Below, one piece after another: positions 7,837 to 15,322 of a DNA stretch of 16,800 nucleotides. The first letter of the stretch is position 1; every line of letters begins with the position of its first letter. The translations under genes and the position numbers were made by a program. The stretch comes from an uncultured Chitinophaga sp. (GTDB lineage: Bacteria; Bacteroidota; Bacteroidia; Chitinophagales; Chitinophagaceae): the NCBI RefSeq assembly GCF_937874145.1, contig NZ_CALNBI010000307.1:1-16800 (forward strand), written 5' to 3'. The notes under the pieces were generated by a model. The model was given only the letters and a program-made list of their open reading frames with translations, did not search any database and was not told where the DNA came from.

Positions 7837-9093
7837 TTACGCTTTCAGATCCAGCTTCCGCATGGCGGGGGAGATGATGTAGGTGGTAACCACAACGCCC
7901 AGGGTCATGAAGCCGCCGAAGACCACGGAGCCCACCGGCCCGAGGAGCCTCGCCATCACCCCGCTCTCGAACGATCCGAGCTCGTTGCTGGACCCCACGA
8001 AAATGGAGCTTACGGACGAAACGCGCCCCCGCATATCGTCGGGCGTCTTGAGCTGGAGGATCGTTTGCCGGATGATCACGCTGATCCCGTCCAGCATACC
8101 GCTGCCGAACAGCGCCGCCATCGACAGGAGGAAGTTTTTCGACAACCCGAACACAATGATGCACAGCCCGAACCCGAACACCGCCGCCAGCAGTTTAATA
8201 CCCGGCCTCGTCACGATCGGGCGGTAAGCCAGCGCCATCATGGTCAGGAACGCGCCCACCGCCGGCGCGGCGCGCAAGGCCCCGAAGCCTTCGGGCCCCA
8301 CTTTCAGGATATCGTTCGCATATATCGTGATCATGGCCACCGATCCGCCGAACAGCACGGCGAACATGTCCAGCGTCATGGCGTTCAGCAATACTTTCGT
8401 ATTCCAGACGAATTTCAGGCCTTTCGTCAGCCGCTCTTTCACCGTTTCGCCCATCTCCTTGTAATGCACCGGCTTGCGCTTGATCTGCAAAATGCAGTAC
8501 AGGGACACGAAGATGCACCCCAATACCAGCAGCATCGACCAATGCACCCCGAACATCGCGATGCAAAGCCCGCCCAACGCCGGCCCCGCGATCGCCCCGA
8601 TCTGCCAGGCCGAAGTGCTCCACGTAGTGGCGTTCACGTAAAGATTGCGCGGCACCAGCAGCCCCAGCAGCGAAAAATTGCTCGGGCTCACGAAGGCGCG
8701 GATGATCCCGCCGCAACATACCAGGAAGTAAATCATGAACAACACCCAGGTCTGCGGAACACCCGCCATCACATCGTCCCAGGTCAGGAGGAACAACCCG
8801 GTACCCACCACCACATAGCCCAGCAGGCACTTCAGCACCATGCCGCGTTTTTCTTTCTTGTCTACGATATTGCCGGCGAAAAGCGCCAGGCAGAAGGCGG
8901 GAACGAATTCCGCAAGGCCGATGAGGCCCAGGTTGAGCGGGTCGCGGGGGAGCATGTACACCTTCCATTCGATAATGGCGAACTGCATCGACAGCGCGAA
9001 GATCAGCGCAAAACGGATCACAAGGAAATACCTGAATTCCACATTCCGCATCGAGGCGTATGGGTCGTTCCGGGGTACAGTGGGCTCGTCCAA
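7837..9093 (-). CDS. MFS transporter, EntS-like exporter family
   Basis: The product has about 11-12 hydrophobic segments typical of a major facilitator protein. Family marks include the cytoplasmic loop GNIVDKKEKRG after the second helix, a long basic central loop (IKRKPVHYKEMGETVKERL), and the late loop LKTPDDMRGRVSSVSSIFVG. These match the MFS_3/EntS-like group, which exports siderophores or drugs in some bacteria; the substrate here is unknown. It acts in the inner membrane. The open frame extends to an ATG at 9207, but those extra 38 residues look unlike the family and would cover an exact -7 promoter motif (9116-9123). I therefore place the start at the TTG at 9093, giving MDEPTVPRNDPYASMRN and 418 residues. 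An ATG at 9051 is a second alternative. It is divergent from the sugar dehydrogenase gene. Confidence 0.85.
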   Translation of the reverse strand: MDEPTVPRNDPYASMRNVEFRYFLVIRFALIFALSMQFAIIEWKVYMLPRDPLNLGLIGLAEFVPAFCLALFAGNIVDKKEKRGMVLKCLLGYVVVGTGLFLLTWDDVMAGVPQTWVLFMIYFLVCCGGIIRAFVSPSNFSLLGLLVPRNLYVNATTWSTSAWQIGAIAGPALGGLCIAMFGVHWSMLLVLGCIFVSLYCILQIKRKPVHYKEMGETVKERLTKGLKFVWNTKVLLNAMTLDMFAVLFGGSVAMITIYANDILKVGPEGFGALRAAPAVGAFLTMMALAYRPIVTRPGIKLLAAVFGFGLCIIVFGLSKNFLLSMAALFGSGMLDGISVIIRQTILQLKTPDDMRGRVSSVSSIFVGSSNELGSFESGVMARLLGPVGSVVFGGFMTLGVVVTTYIISPAMRKLDLKA

Positions 9094-9115
9094 GCGGTAT
9101 GGTTTTATTCCGCGC

Positions 9116-9123
9116 CAAAGGTA
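9116..9123 (-). promoter_or_regulatory. Promoter -7 element of the MFS gene
   Basis: The minus strand reads TACCTTTG, an exact TAnnTTTG. No TTG is present at -33 spacing. Transcription would start near 9110, about 17 bases before the TTG start codon at 9093 and downstream of the ATG at 9207, which supports the shorter protein. Confidence 0.5.
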
Positions 9124-9218
9124 AGCGTTTCCGGTCAAAAGCCTTTCCCTTCCGCCCTTCCAAAATTTAACAAGCGTATAGCCGGAAACATTATTTTTAT
9201 CGGGCATAAAATTCCCAT

Positions 9219-10397
9219 ATGAAACTAGTCAAGTTGTTTTTTACAGGCGTCATGATGTCGGGTTCCCTTTTCACTTCCGCCCAGCAGGCACGGCTGGAAC
9301 TGGTGACCGACCAGGTGCAGTCGCCCGTGTGCATGGCCGTTCCGGGCGACCGGTCGGACCGCCAGTTCATCGTCCAGAAGGAAGGCCGCGTCTGGATCAT
9401 ACAGCGCGGCAAGCTGCAATCCGAACCTTTCATCGACGTCAGCGCCGATATGGTCAAAGTCAACCCCGCCTACGACGAGCGCGGGCTCCTGGGCATGGCC
9501 TTCCACCCCAAATTCAAACAAAACGGGAAGTTCTACCTCTATTTCAGCGCGCCGGTTGAGAAGCCGGGCAGAGGCCGCAACCACAAATCGGTGATCGCCG
9601 AATACCGTGTGGCCAAATCTTCCGCCAATACGGCCGACCCGTCCACCAGGCGCGTGGTGCTGGAATTCGATCAGCCGGAAAGCAATCATAACGGCGGCGA
9701 TATCGTATTCGGGCCGGATGGCATGCTGTATATCGCTTCGGGCGACGGCGGCGGTGGCGGCGACAAGCACGGCACCATCGGCAACGGGCAGGACCTTACC
9801 AACCTGCTGGGCAAAATCCTCCGGATCGACGTAGACGGGTCGCCTTACAACGTTCCGAAAGACAATCCCTTCCTCAAAACCGCCGGCGCCAAAGGCGAAA
9901 TCTGGGCGTACGGCCTGCGGAACCCCTGGCGCATATCCTTCGACAAGGCGAACGGACGGCTGTTTGCCGGAGACGTGGGGCAGAACAAGTATGAAGAAGT
10001 GGATATCATCACCAAAGGCGGCAATTACGGCTGGCGGATCATGGAAGGTTTTCATGAGTTCAATGTGCCTGACGGCGCCAATAAATCCGTGCTCATCGAT
10101 CCCATCCACGAGTACGACCATGGCGACGGGATCAGCATTACCGGCGGATATGTTTACCGTGGGAAAGCGTTGCCCGCGCTGGCCGGGAAGTATATCTTCG
10201 GCGACTACAACGGTAAAACCTGGACGCTCGCGCAACAGGGTGGGAAGTGGGCGCGCCAGGACCTGGTCTTCTCCAACAAACCATCCGGTAACCTGCAGCT
10301 GCTGAGCTGGGGGCAGGATGAAGCCGGGGAAATCTACATGCTCGTGACAATCGCGGGCGCCAGCAACAAAGGTGGCGTTTACAAGCTCGTAAAATAG
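9219..10397 (+). CDS. Exported PQQ-dependent sugar dehydrogenase (GSDH/sorbosone dehydrogenase type)
   Basis: The 392-residue product begins with a signal peptide (about 1-22, ending TSAQQA), so it is exported. The body shows the six-bladed propeller signatures of the glucose/sorbosone dehydrogenase family: ERGLLGMAFHPKF, SNHNGGDIVFGPDGMLYIAS, GKILRIDVDG, YGLRNPWRISFD, AGDVGQNKYEEVDII and GGNYGWRIMEG. By analogy with soluble glucose dehydrogenase, His157 (in NHNGG) is the likely catalytic base and Arg234 of LRNP a cofactor contact. The family oxidises aldoses with pyrroloquinoline quinone as cofactor. Whether this host makes PQQ cannot be told here, and some relatives have other roles. The ATG at 9219 is immediately before the signal peptide. 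A near-match to a -7 element (TATTTTTA, 9192-9199) lies upstream. It is divergent from the MFS gene. Confidence 0.9.
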   Translation: MKLVKLFFTGVMMSGSLFTSAQQARLELVTDQVQSPVCMAVPGDRSDRQFIVQKEGRVWIIQRGKLQSEPFIDVSADMVKVNPAYDERGLLGMAFHPKFKQNGKFYLYFSAPVEKPGRGRNHKSVIAEYRVAKSSANTADPSTRRVVLEFDQPESNHNGGDIVFGPDGMLYIASGDGGGGGDKHGTIGNGQDLTNLLGKILRIDVDGSPYNVPKDNPFLKTAGAKGEIWAYGLRNPWRISFDKANGRLFAGDVGQNKYEEVDIITKGGNYGWRIMEGFHEFNVPDGANKSVLIDPIHEYDHGDGISITGGYVYRGKALPALAGKYIFGDYNGKTWTLAQQGGKWARQDLVFSNKPSGNLQLLSWGQDEAGEIYMLVTIAGASNKGGVYKLVK

Positions 10398-10403
10398 GAC
10401 GAA

Positions 10404-10463
10404 CCTGCCATTCCGGCTTATCAATGGCATACTAAAAAGGCAGGCGGTATCCCGGAATGGCAT
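10404..10463 (+). promoter_or_regulatory. Possible switchable RNA structure downstream of the sugar dehydrogenase gene
   Basis: TGCCATT (10406-10412) can pair with AATGGCA at 10423-10429 (7 bp, 10-base loop). Extended to TGCCATTCCGG (10406-10416), it can instead pair with CCGGAATGGCA at 10452-10462 (11 bp, 39-51 arrangement with a 35-base loop). CCTGCC (10404-10409) can also pair with GGCAGG (10439-10444). The three pairings exclude each other. AATGGCATA occurs twice as a direct repeat (10423 and 10457). It lies just after the stop codon, with no clean U-tract directly after the longest stem. A T-run follows at 10473-10477. Confidence 0.3.
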
Positions 10464-10511
10464 ATAGCACGGTTTTTGCCTCCAAGAATATGTTAAATCG
10501 AATGCAGGCCC

Positions 10512-10541
10512 TTATTACACCGTGAATTAGGCTTATATTTG
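10512..10541 (+). promoter_or_regulatory. Promoter of the S41 protease gene
   Basis: TATATTTG (10534-10541) matches the -7 consensus exactly, with TTA (10512-10514) at 19-base spacing in place of TTG. Transcription would begin near 10546, leaving a leader of about 60 bases before the ATG at 10607. Confidence 0.6.
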
Positions 10542-10558
10542 GTTAAGATAAAATCCCG

Positions 10559-10576
10559 GACGGCACGCCCGCCGTC
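10559..10576 (+). promoter_or_regulatory. GC-rich hairpin in the protease mRNA leader
   Basis: GACGGC (10559-10564) and GCCGTC (10571-10576) form a perfect 6-bp stem with a 6-base loop, extendable by a G-U and a C-G pair. It lies inside the predicted leader, about 30 bases before the ATG, with no U-tract, so it is not a terminator. Function unknown. Confidence 0.3.
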
Positions 10577-10606
10577 TGAATTGAAAAATCCGAAAAGAAT
10601 AGGGTT

Positions 10607-12751
10607 ATGAAGATGAAACTGAAAGCGGTCGTTCCGATATTGCTCATTGGCGTGTTGGCTGGCATATTTGCATTCGCTAAGATCGGTGTGAATGACGACC
10701 CCCCCGGAAGATACCAGACGATCATGACCCTGGTGGGACAGATCCTGAAAGAAGGCCATTACCAGCCGAAGCCTATCGATGACGCCTTTTCCCGCGAAGT
10801 GTTTACCAAATACCTGAAGAACCTGGACGGCGAGAAGAAATTTTTCCTGAAAAGCGATATCGACGAATTGAAGAAACTGGAAAACCATGTGGACGACGAG
10901 CTCAACGGCGCCCCGCTGGATTTCTTCAACAAAAGCTCGGAGATCATGAAGAAGCGCGTGGTGGAAGCGGCGACCATCTATCCACAAATCCTGGCGAAGC
11001 CTTTCGACTTCTCCAAACAGGAGAAAATGGACATCGACCCGGACGCTATTCCCTGGCCTACCGACGAAGCCGCCCGTGTGGAAGCATGGCGCAAGGCCCT
11101 CAAATACCGCACCCTCGAAAAATACGCAGACCTCATCACCATCCGCGATAAGGACAAGAACGGCAAAACAGACGCCCAGCTCGAAGCCGAGGCCCGCGAT
11201 AAGGTGAAGAAAGTATATGACCGTTACTTCGACCGCGTGAAAAACCGCACGAAAGACGACGACCGTTTCTCGCTCTACGTGAACGCCATCACCACCACCA
11301 TGGACCCCCACACCGATTACATGCCGCCGCTGGAGAAACGCTCCTTCCAGGAGTCGATGTCTGGTCGCTTCTACGGTATCGGTGCGCAGCTCCGCGAGGA
11401 AGAAGGGCGCATCAAGATCGTGAGCATCGTAACCGGCAGCCCGGCCTGGAAACAGGGCCAGCTGAAAGCGGACGACGTGATCATGAAAGTGGCCGAAGGC
11501 GATAAGGAACCGGTAGATATCGGCGGTTTCCCCGTGGAAGAAGCCGTGACCCATATCCGCGGTTCCAAAGGCTCCGTAGTGAAACTGACCGTGAAAAGCG
11601 TGGACGGTACCATCAAAGTGATCCCTATCGTCCGCGATGAGATCAAGCTCGACGATGTATTCGCCAAATCCGCCGTGATCAACGGGCAACATAAGATCGG
11701 GTATATTTATCTGCCCGAGTTTTATGCCGACTTCAACGACCGCCAGGGCGCCTTCTCATACGACGATGTAGCCGAAGAGATCCGCAAACTGAAAGCCGAG
11801 AAGGTAGATGGCATCATCCTCGACCTCCGCTTCAACGGCGGCGGCTCCCTGCCCGACGTAATTAAAATGGCCGGCCTCTTCGTTCCGGAAGGCACGATGG
11901 TGCAGGTGCGCAACCGCTCCGGCGAAGTGCAGCAACAGCGCGACCGCGATAAAGGCGTGGCTTACGACGGCCCGCTCGCCATCATGGTCAACGAATTCAG
12001 CGCCTCCGCTTCTGAGATCATGGCCGCTGCCATGCAGGACTACAAGCGCGCCGTGGTGATCGGCAGCCCCAGCACCTTCGGTAAAGGCACCGTGCAGCGC
12101 CTCCTCGACCTCGACGCATTCGTGAAAGGGGACCTGGGCGGCAGCCTCGGCGGCATCAAACTCACCGTGCAGAAATTCTACCGCGCCAACGGCGGTTCTA
12201 CCCAGCTGAAAGGCGTCGAATCCGACGTGGTGCTGCCTTCTCCCTACTACGAAGTAGGCGAAAAGAAAGATAAAGACGCGTTGAAATGGGACGTAGTTCC
12301 CCAGGCCGAATATTCCACCTGGCAAGACCCGGTGGACGTAGCCCCGCTGAAAGCGAAATCCGCGGAACGCGTCGCCAACAACGAAGCCTTCAAAATGATC
12401 AACGAGAACATCGCCACGCTCAAGAAGCTGGATGAGCAGAAGACCTATCCGCTGGACCTCGCGTCTTACCGCGCCGACCAGAAGAAGAACGCCGCAGCGC
12501 TCAAACGCTACGACTCGGTAAACGATAAGGTACAGCCGCTCAATATCTCCAGCCTCCAAACCGACCTCGACAAGATCGGGACCGATACGGTGAAACTCGC
12601 CCGCAACAAAGACTGGCTCAAAGCGCGGAACAAAGACCCTTACCTCAGTGAAGCGGTCAATGTGATGAACGATCTCATCATGCAGCAGTCGTTCCCCAAG
12701 CTGAAAAATAACTATACCGACGCTACGAAGAAAGTCCCGGAACAGAAGTAG
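10607..12751 (+). CDS. S41-family carboxy-terminal processing protease (Prc/Tsp type)
   Basis: The 714-residue product has a short N-terminal hydrophobic segment (about 5-25, VVPILLIGVLAGIFAF), a signal peptide or membrane anchor that places the protease in the periplasm. A helical domain precedes a PDZ domain at about 255-340 (YGIGAQL, GSPAWKQGQLKADDVIMKV). The S41 core follows (IGYIYLPEFY, LDLRFNGGGSLPDV). The nucleophile is expected to be Ser467, the middle Ser of FSASASEIM, and the general base Lys493 in FGKGTVQ, as in E. coli Prc (one extra residue lies between them here). The C-terminal 150 residues are helical and charged, as in long Prc homologues, so this is the large Tsp-like subtype rather than short CtpA. 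Such enzymes trim or degrade envelope proteins from the C-terminus. It has its own promoter and tandem terminators, so it is probably monocistronic. Confidence 0.94.
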   Translation: MKMKLKAVVPILLIGVLAGIFAFAKIGVNDDPPGRYQTIMTLVGQILKEGHYQPKPIDDAFSREVFTKYLKNLDGEKKFFLKSDIDELKKLENHVDDELNGAPLDFFNKSSEIMKKRVVEAATIYPQILAKPFDFSKQEKMDIDPDAIPWPTDEAARVEAWRKALKYRTLEKYADLITIRDKDKNGKTDAQLEAEARDKVKKVYDRYFDRVKNRTKDDDRFSLYVNAITTTMDPHTDYMPPLEKRSFQESMSGRFYGIGAQLREEEGRIKIVSIVTGSPAWKQGQLKADDVIMKVAEGDKEPVDIGGFPVEEAVTHIRGSKGSVVKLTVKSVDGTIKVIPIVRDEIKLDDVFAKSAVINGQHKIGYIYLPEFYADFNDRQGAFSYDDVAEEIRKLKAEKVDGIILDLRFNGGGSLPDVIKMAGLFVPEGTMVQVRNRSGEVQQQRDRDKGVAYDGPLAIMVNEFSASASEIMAAAMQDYKRAVVIGSPSTFGKGTVQRLLDLDAFVKGDLGGSLGGIKLTVQKFYRANGGSTQLKGVESDVVLPSPYYEVGEKKDKDALKWDVVPQAEYSTWQDPVDVAPLKAKSAERVANNEAFKMINENIATLKKLDEQKTYPLDLASYRADQKKNAAALKRYDSVNDKVQPLNISSLQTDLDKIGTDTVKLARNKDWLKARNKDPYLSEAVNVMNDLIMQQSFPKLKNNYTDATKKVPEQK

Positions 12752-12762
12752 ACGGTAACGAG

Positions 12763-12795
12763 AAAGGGTAAAGCACCGCGCTTTACCCTTTTTTT
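12763..12795 (+). terminator. Intrinsic terminator of the S41 protease gene
   Basis: A perfect 12-bp stem (AAAGGGTAAAGC at 12763-12774, GCTTTACCCTTT at 12780-12791) with a 5-base loop is followed by a T-run to 12795. It begins 12 bases past the stop codon. On the minus strand the same stem has only a weak U-tract, so it may help end the oxyR transcript less efficiently. Confidence 0.9.
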
Positions 12796-12806
12796 ATGCA
12801 TTATCC

Positions 12807-12836
12807 ATCCGGCCATTGTGCCGGATTTTCTTTTTT
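12807..12836 (+). terminator. Second, tandem terminator overlapping the oxyR stop codon
   Basis: ATCCGGC (12807-12813) and GCCGGAT (12820-12826) form a 7-bp stem with a 6-base loop, followed by TTTTCTTTTTT on the plus strand. The last T residues are part of the oxyR stop codon (12835-12837). It would catch read-through from the protease gene before it becomes antisense to oxyR. Confidence 0.65.
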
Positions 12837-13785
12837 ACGGCTTTTCCAGCAGGATGTCGATCACCTTGCGGGTTTTGCGCACTTTCATCTTCTCGGGCAC
12901 ATTGGCGAGGATTTCCTTGCGGAATGCTTCGATGAGCGCCTGTTTGATGAAATACCGGTGTGTGACGAGGCTGATTTCGCGGACAGGCTCCGGCGCCTTG
13001 AAGAACCGGACCATATTCATTTGTTTAGCGGTAAGATCCTGCAGGCTGAGCTCGGGGAGGATGGTATATCCCTCGTTCAGTTCCACCATGCGCTTGAGGG
13101 TTTCCACGCTGCCGGTGTTGTATTCCAGGTTCTTGAACTCGCCCATGCCGAACTTGTCCTGGCAGATGTTAAGCACCTGGTTGCGCATGCAATGGCCTTC
13201 GTTGAGCACCCAGATGTCTTTGGCGTCGAGGTCGGTGGCATCTACCAGCTTCTTGTCGGACAGCTTATTGCTTTTGGCGGCGTATATCACGAAATTCTCG
13301 TAAAACAGCGGGTGTTCTTCCAGGTGCTGGTTGTGGAGCGGCGTGGCCAGGAGCCCGCAGTCCAGCTGTTCCTGCCGCAGCAGCTGGATGATCTGTTCGG
13401 TGGAGTATTCCCAGACTTCGAGCTTTACTTTCGGGTATTTCTTCAGGAAGGCCGTAAGCACGCGCGGCAGGAGGTAAGGCGCGAGGGTGGGGATGATCCC
13501 GACCTTGAGGGTGCCCTGCACTTCCTTTTTGCGGTCGGCAATGATCTCGCGGATGCGGGAATTTTCTTTCAGGATGATGCGGGCCTGCGCGATAACGGCC
13601 GAACCGATCTCGGTGGGCACTACCGGCAGCTTGCTGCGGTCGAAGATCTTGATGCCCAGCTCATCTTCCAGCTTTTGAATCTGCATGCTGAGCGTGGGTT
13701 GCGTAACAAAGCATTTTTCCGCGGCGGTAACGAAGCTCCTGTGGGTATCTACCGCTACTACATATTCCAATTGTACCGTAGTCAT
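12835..13785 (-). CDS. oxyR: LysR-family hydrogen-peroxide sensor OxyR
   Basis: This 316-residue LysR-type regulator has an N-terminal winged helix-turn-helix (about 1-60: SFVTAAEKCFVTQPTLSMQI, GIKIFDRS) and a two-lobed effector domain (about 90-300). It is assigned to OxyR, not just LysR, because of EGHCMRNQVLNIC. The two cysteines fall at residues 199 and 208, the same spacing and numbering as the redox pair of E. coli OxyR, which forms a disulfide on contact with hydrogen peroxide. The expected role is a cytoplasmic activator of catalase, peroxiredoxin and iron-storage genes; none of these are nearby. It lies between the terminator of the upstream exported-protein gene and its own start, so its promoter must be within about 13786-13834. 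Only an imperfect -7 match (TACCTTG on the minus strand near 13812) is seen there. Confidence 0.93.
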   Translation of the reverse strand: MTTVQLEYVVAVDTHRSFVTAAEKCFVTQPTLSMQIQKLEDELGIKIFDRSKLPVVPTEIGSAVIAQARIILKENSRIREIIADRKKEVQGTLKVGIIPTLAPYLLPRVLTAFLKKYPKVKLEVWEYSTEQIIQLLRQEQLDCGLLATPLHNQHLEEHPLFYENFVIYAAKSNKLSDKKLVDATDLDAKDIWVLNEGHCMRNQVLNICQDKFGMGEFKNLEYNTGSVETLKRMVELNEGYTILPELSLQDLTAKQMNMVRFFKAPEPVREISLVTHRYFIKQALIEAFRKEILANVPEKMKVRKTRKVIDILLEKP

Positions 13786-13833
13786 GATATTGTTAAAATC
13801 AATTGCAAGGTACGGGGATATAGGCGATCTCTA

Positions 13834-13871
13834 TAAAAAAAATTACGAACGGTCTTGTGAGCCGTTCGTAA
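13834..13871 (-). terminator. Intrinsic terminator of the exported helical protein gene
   Basis: TTACGAACGG (13843-13852) and CCGTTCGTAA (13862-13871) form a perfect 10-bp stem with a 9-base loop. On the minus strand it is followed by a T-run (the A-run at 13835-13842). It lies 28 bases past the stop codon and insulates the downstream oxyR gene. Confidence 0.9.
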
Positions 13872-13898
13872 CTATGAATTGTATAGCTGAACCCGGAA

Positions 13899-15137
13899 TT
13901 AGAAGATCCGGTAGCGGTATTTGATTTTGTCGACGTTGAGGGTCAGTTCCCGCATGTTGATGGAGGCCTGGATTTCCTGTACGGCTTCGTTTTTAAGGCC
14001 GCGGAATTCGTTCTGCTTGGCTTCCACGATGGCGCGGTCGGCCAGGGCGTTATCCTGCGCGAGGCGGAGGGAGTGGTTCACCTTGGTGTAGTAGGAGTCC
14101 AGCAGGCTGAAGTACTCGTTGTAAAGGTTTTCGAAGCGTTTGGTTTGGAGCACGAGGTCTTCCAGTTGGTTGTTGGCTTCCTTCAGGTTGGGATTGTCGC
14201 GCAGGAGGCCTTCGTAATTGATTTTGCCGCCTTTGGTGTATTGCGCTTCCATCTTGGCGAAGAAGTCCACAACCTTATCTTTCCGGAAATCGATGAAATA
14301 TTCGTTCAGCGACTCGGCGATGGTTTTGTTGCCGCGTGCGGGCAGGGGCATTTTGAGCACCTGGGAAGTGAAGGCCAGGTGGTCGTACATGTTGTCCTGC
14401 AGCAGGGAAAGCTGGTCTTTATTGAAGTTCAGGCCGAACTCGAATTTCTGGTTCGCGTCGTTGAGGGCCGTGTAATAAATCACGTATTTATTGAGTTCCT
14501 TCTCGAATTCCTGCAGCAGTTTGTGATTGATGGCCTTGTTGGACTGGCTCACGCTGTGGAGAAAGTTCATCACCGAGCTGGCGATGGCCAGGGGCGGGGT
14601 GAGGGAGGTGAAGGATTTGAAAATCGGGCTGTTGATGATGGATTTGGTGGATTCCACCAGTTTGGTATTACGCTCGTTTTTGTCGGATTTACCTTTCAGG
14701 ATGATTTTTTCGACCAGTTCCACTACGCGGTCGCTCAGCGAAAAGCCGAGCTCCTTGCTCTCCGGGTTGTTGAGCGAGGTGATGAATACGTCCAGGTTGG
14801 AGGTGGTGGTCCTGGATTTGAGGTCGATGATCTTTTTGTTGAGCAGATAGTAGGTTTCGGAGGCCTGGATCAGGTTGTTCTTGATCAGGTCGTATTTGGT
14901 GATATTGTCCAGTTCCCGGCCCAGGGACAGCTGTTCGATGGCTTTGGCGTTCTGTTTGTCGCTGTCGGAGACTTTCTGCAGATCTTCCATGATTTTCTTG
15001 ATGGTCGTATCGGCAGTCCTGACCTGCGGCGGTTTGATCTCCGCCGGGGGAGTCGGGGGCTGGTCCTGCGCCGTAGCGGTCAGTGTCACAAATCCCGTCA
15101 GTGCAAATGGCATCGTCCACCTGATTAGCTTGAGCAT
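13899..15137 (-). CDS. Exported helical protein of unknown function
   Basis: I do not recognise this 412-residue protein. It has a clear signal peptide (about 1-23, TMPFALTGFVTLTATAQ, probably cut after AQ) and then a Pro-rich linker (PPTPPAEIKPP). The remainder looks mostly alpha-helical and charged, with coiled-coil-like stretches at about 45-105 and 330-400. A hydrophobic segment near 170-195 (SLTPPLAIASSVMNFLHSV) interrupts the charged helices and could be buried or membrane-touching. I see no cysteine, no lipobox and no catalytic signature. The absence of a lipobox points to the periplasm or secretion rather than a lipoprotein. It has its own predicted promoter (15188-15195) and terminator (13834-13871), so it is a free-standing unit. 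Normal codon use and the intact frame suggest a real, expressed gene. It could be a structural or adaptor envelope protein; that is a guess. Confidence 0.85.
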   Translation of the reverse strand: MLKLIRWTMPFALTGFVTLTATAQDQPPTPPAEIKPPQVRTADTTIKKIMEDLQKVSDSDKQNAKAIEQLSLGRELDNITKYDLIKNNLIQASETYYLLNKKIIDLKSRTTTSNLDVFITSLNNPESKELGFSLSDRVVELVEKIILKGKSDKNERNTKLVESTKSIINSPIFKSFTSLTPPLAIASSVMNFLHSVSQSNKAINHKLLQEFEKELNKYVIYYTALNDANQKFEFGLNFNKDQLSLLQDNMYDHLAFTSQVLKMPLPARGNKTIAESLNEYFIDFRKDKVVDFFAKMEAQYTKGGKINYEGLLRDNPNLKEANNQLEDLVLQTKRFENLYNEYFSLLDSYYTKVNHSLRLAQDNALADRAIVEAKQNEFRGLKNEAVQEIQASINMRELTLNVDKIKYRYRIF

Positions 15138-15187
15138 GCTTGAAATGTCCTTTTTATGTTAAGAAAACCTTAAAGAAAATATAATGC

Positions 15188-15195
15188 CAAAAATA
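15188..15195 (-). promoter_or_regulatory. Promoter -7 element of the exported helical protein gene
   Basis: The minus strand reads TATTTTTG, an exact TAnnTTTG, placing the transcript start near 15182 and leaving about 45 bases of leader. No TTG at -33 spacing. The surrounding 15138-15322 region is AT-rich and divergent, and holds this and the methyltransferase promoter. Confidence 0.5.
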
Positions 15196-15278
15196 GTTCC
15201 AACATGTAAAGATAGTGATAAATTTTACTGCATAACCCAAAGTCAATAAAACCCGAACGTCGTATTACGCCTTTTTTA

Positions 15279-15286
15279 TACCTTTG
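15279..15286 (+). promoter_or_regulatory. Promoter -7 element of the methyltransferase gene
   Basis: TACCTTTG is an exact TAnnTTTG match. No -33 TTG is found. Transcription near 15291 would leave about 32 bases before the TTG start at 15323. Confidence 0.5.
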
Positions 15287-15322
15287 GCGGCTGAATTACC
15301 CCCGATTTTGGGATAAAACTGA

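Noticed and set aside
12796..12834. Hairpin 12807-12826 as terminator of oxyR
   Set aside because: On the minus strand it is not followed by a U-tract; the T-run lies on the plus strand, so it fits the protease transcript instead.
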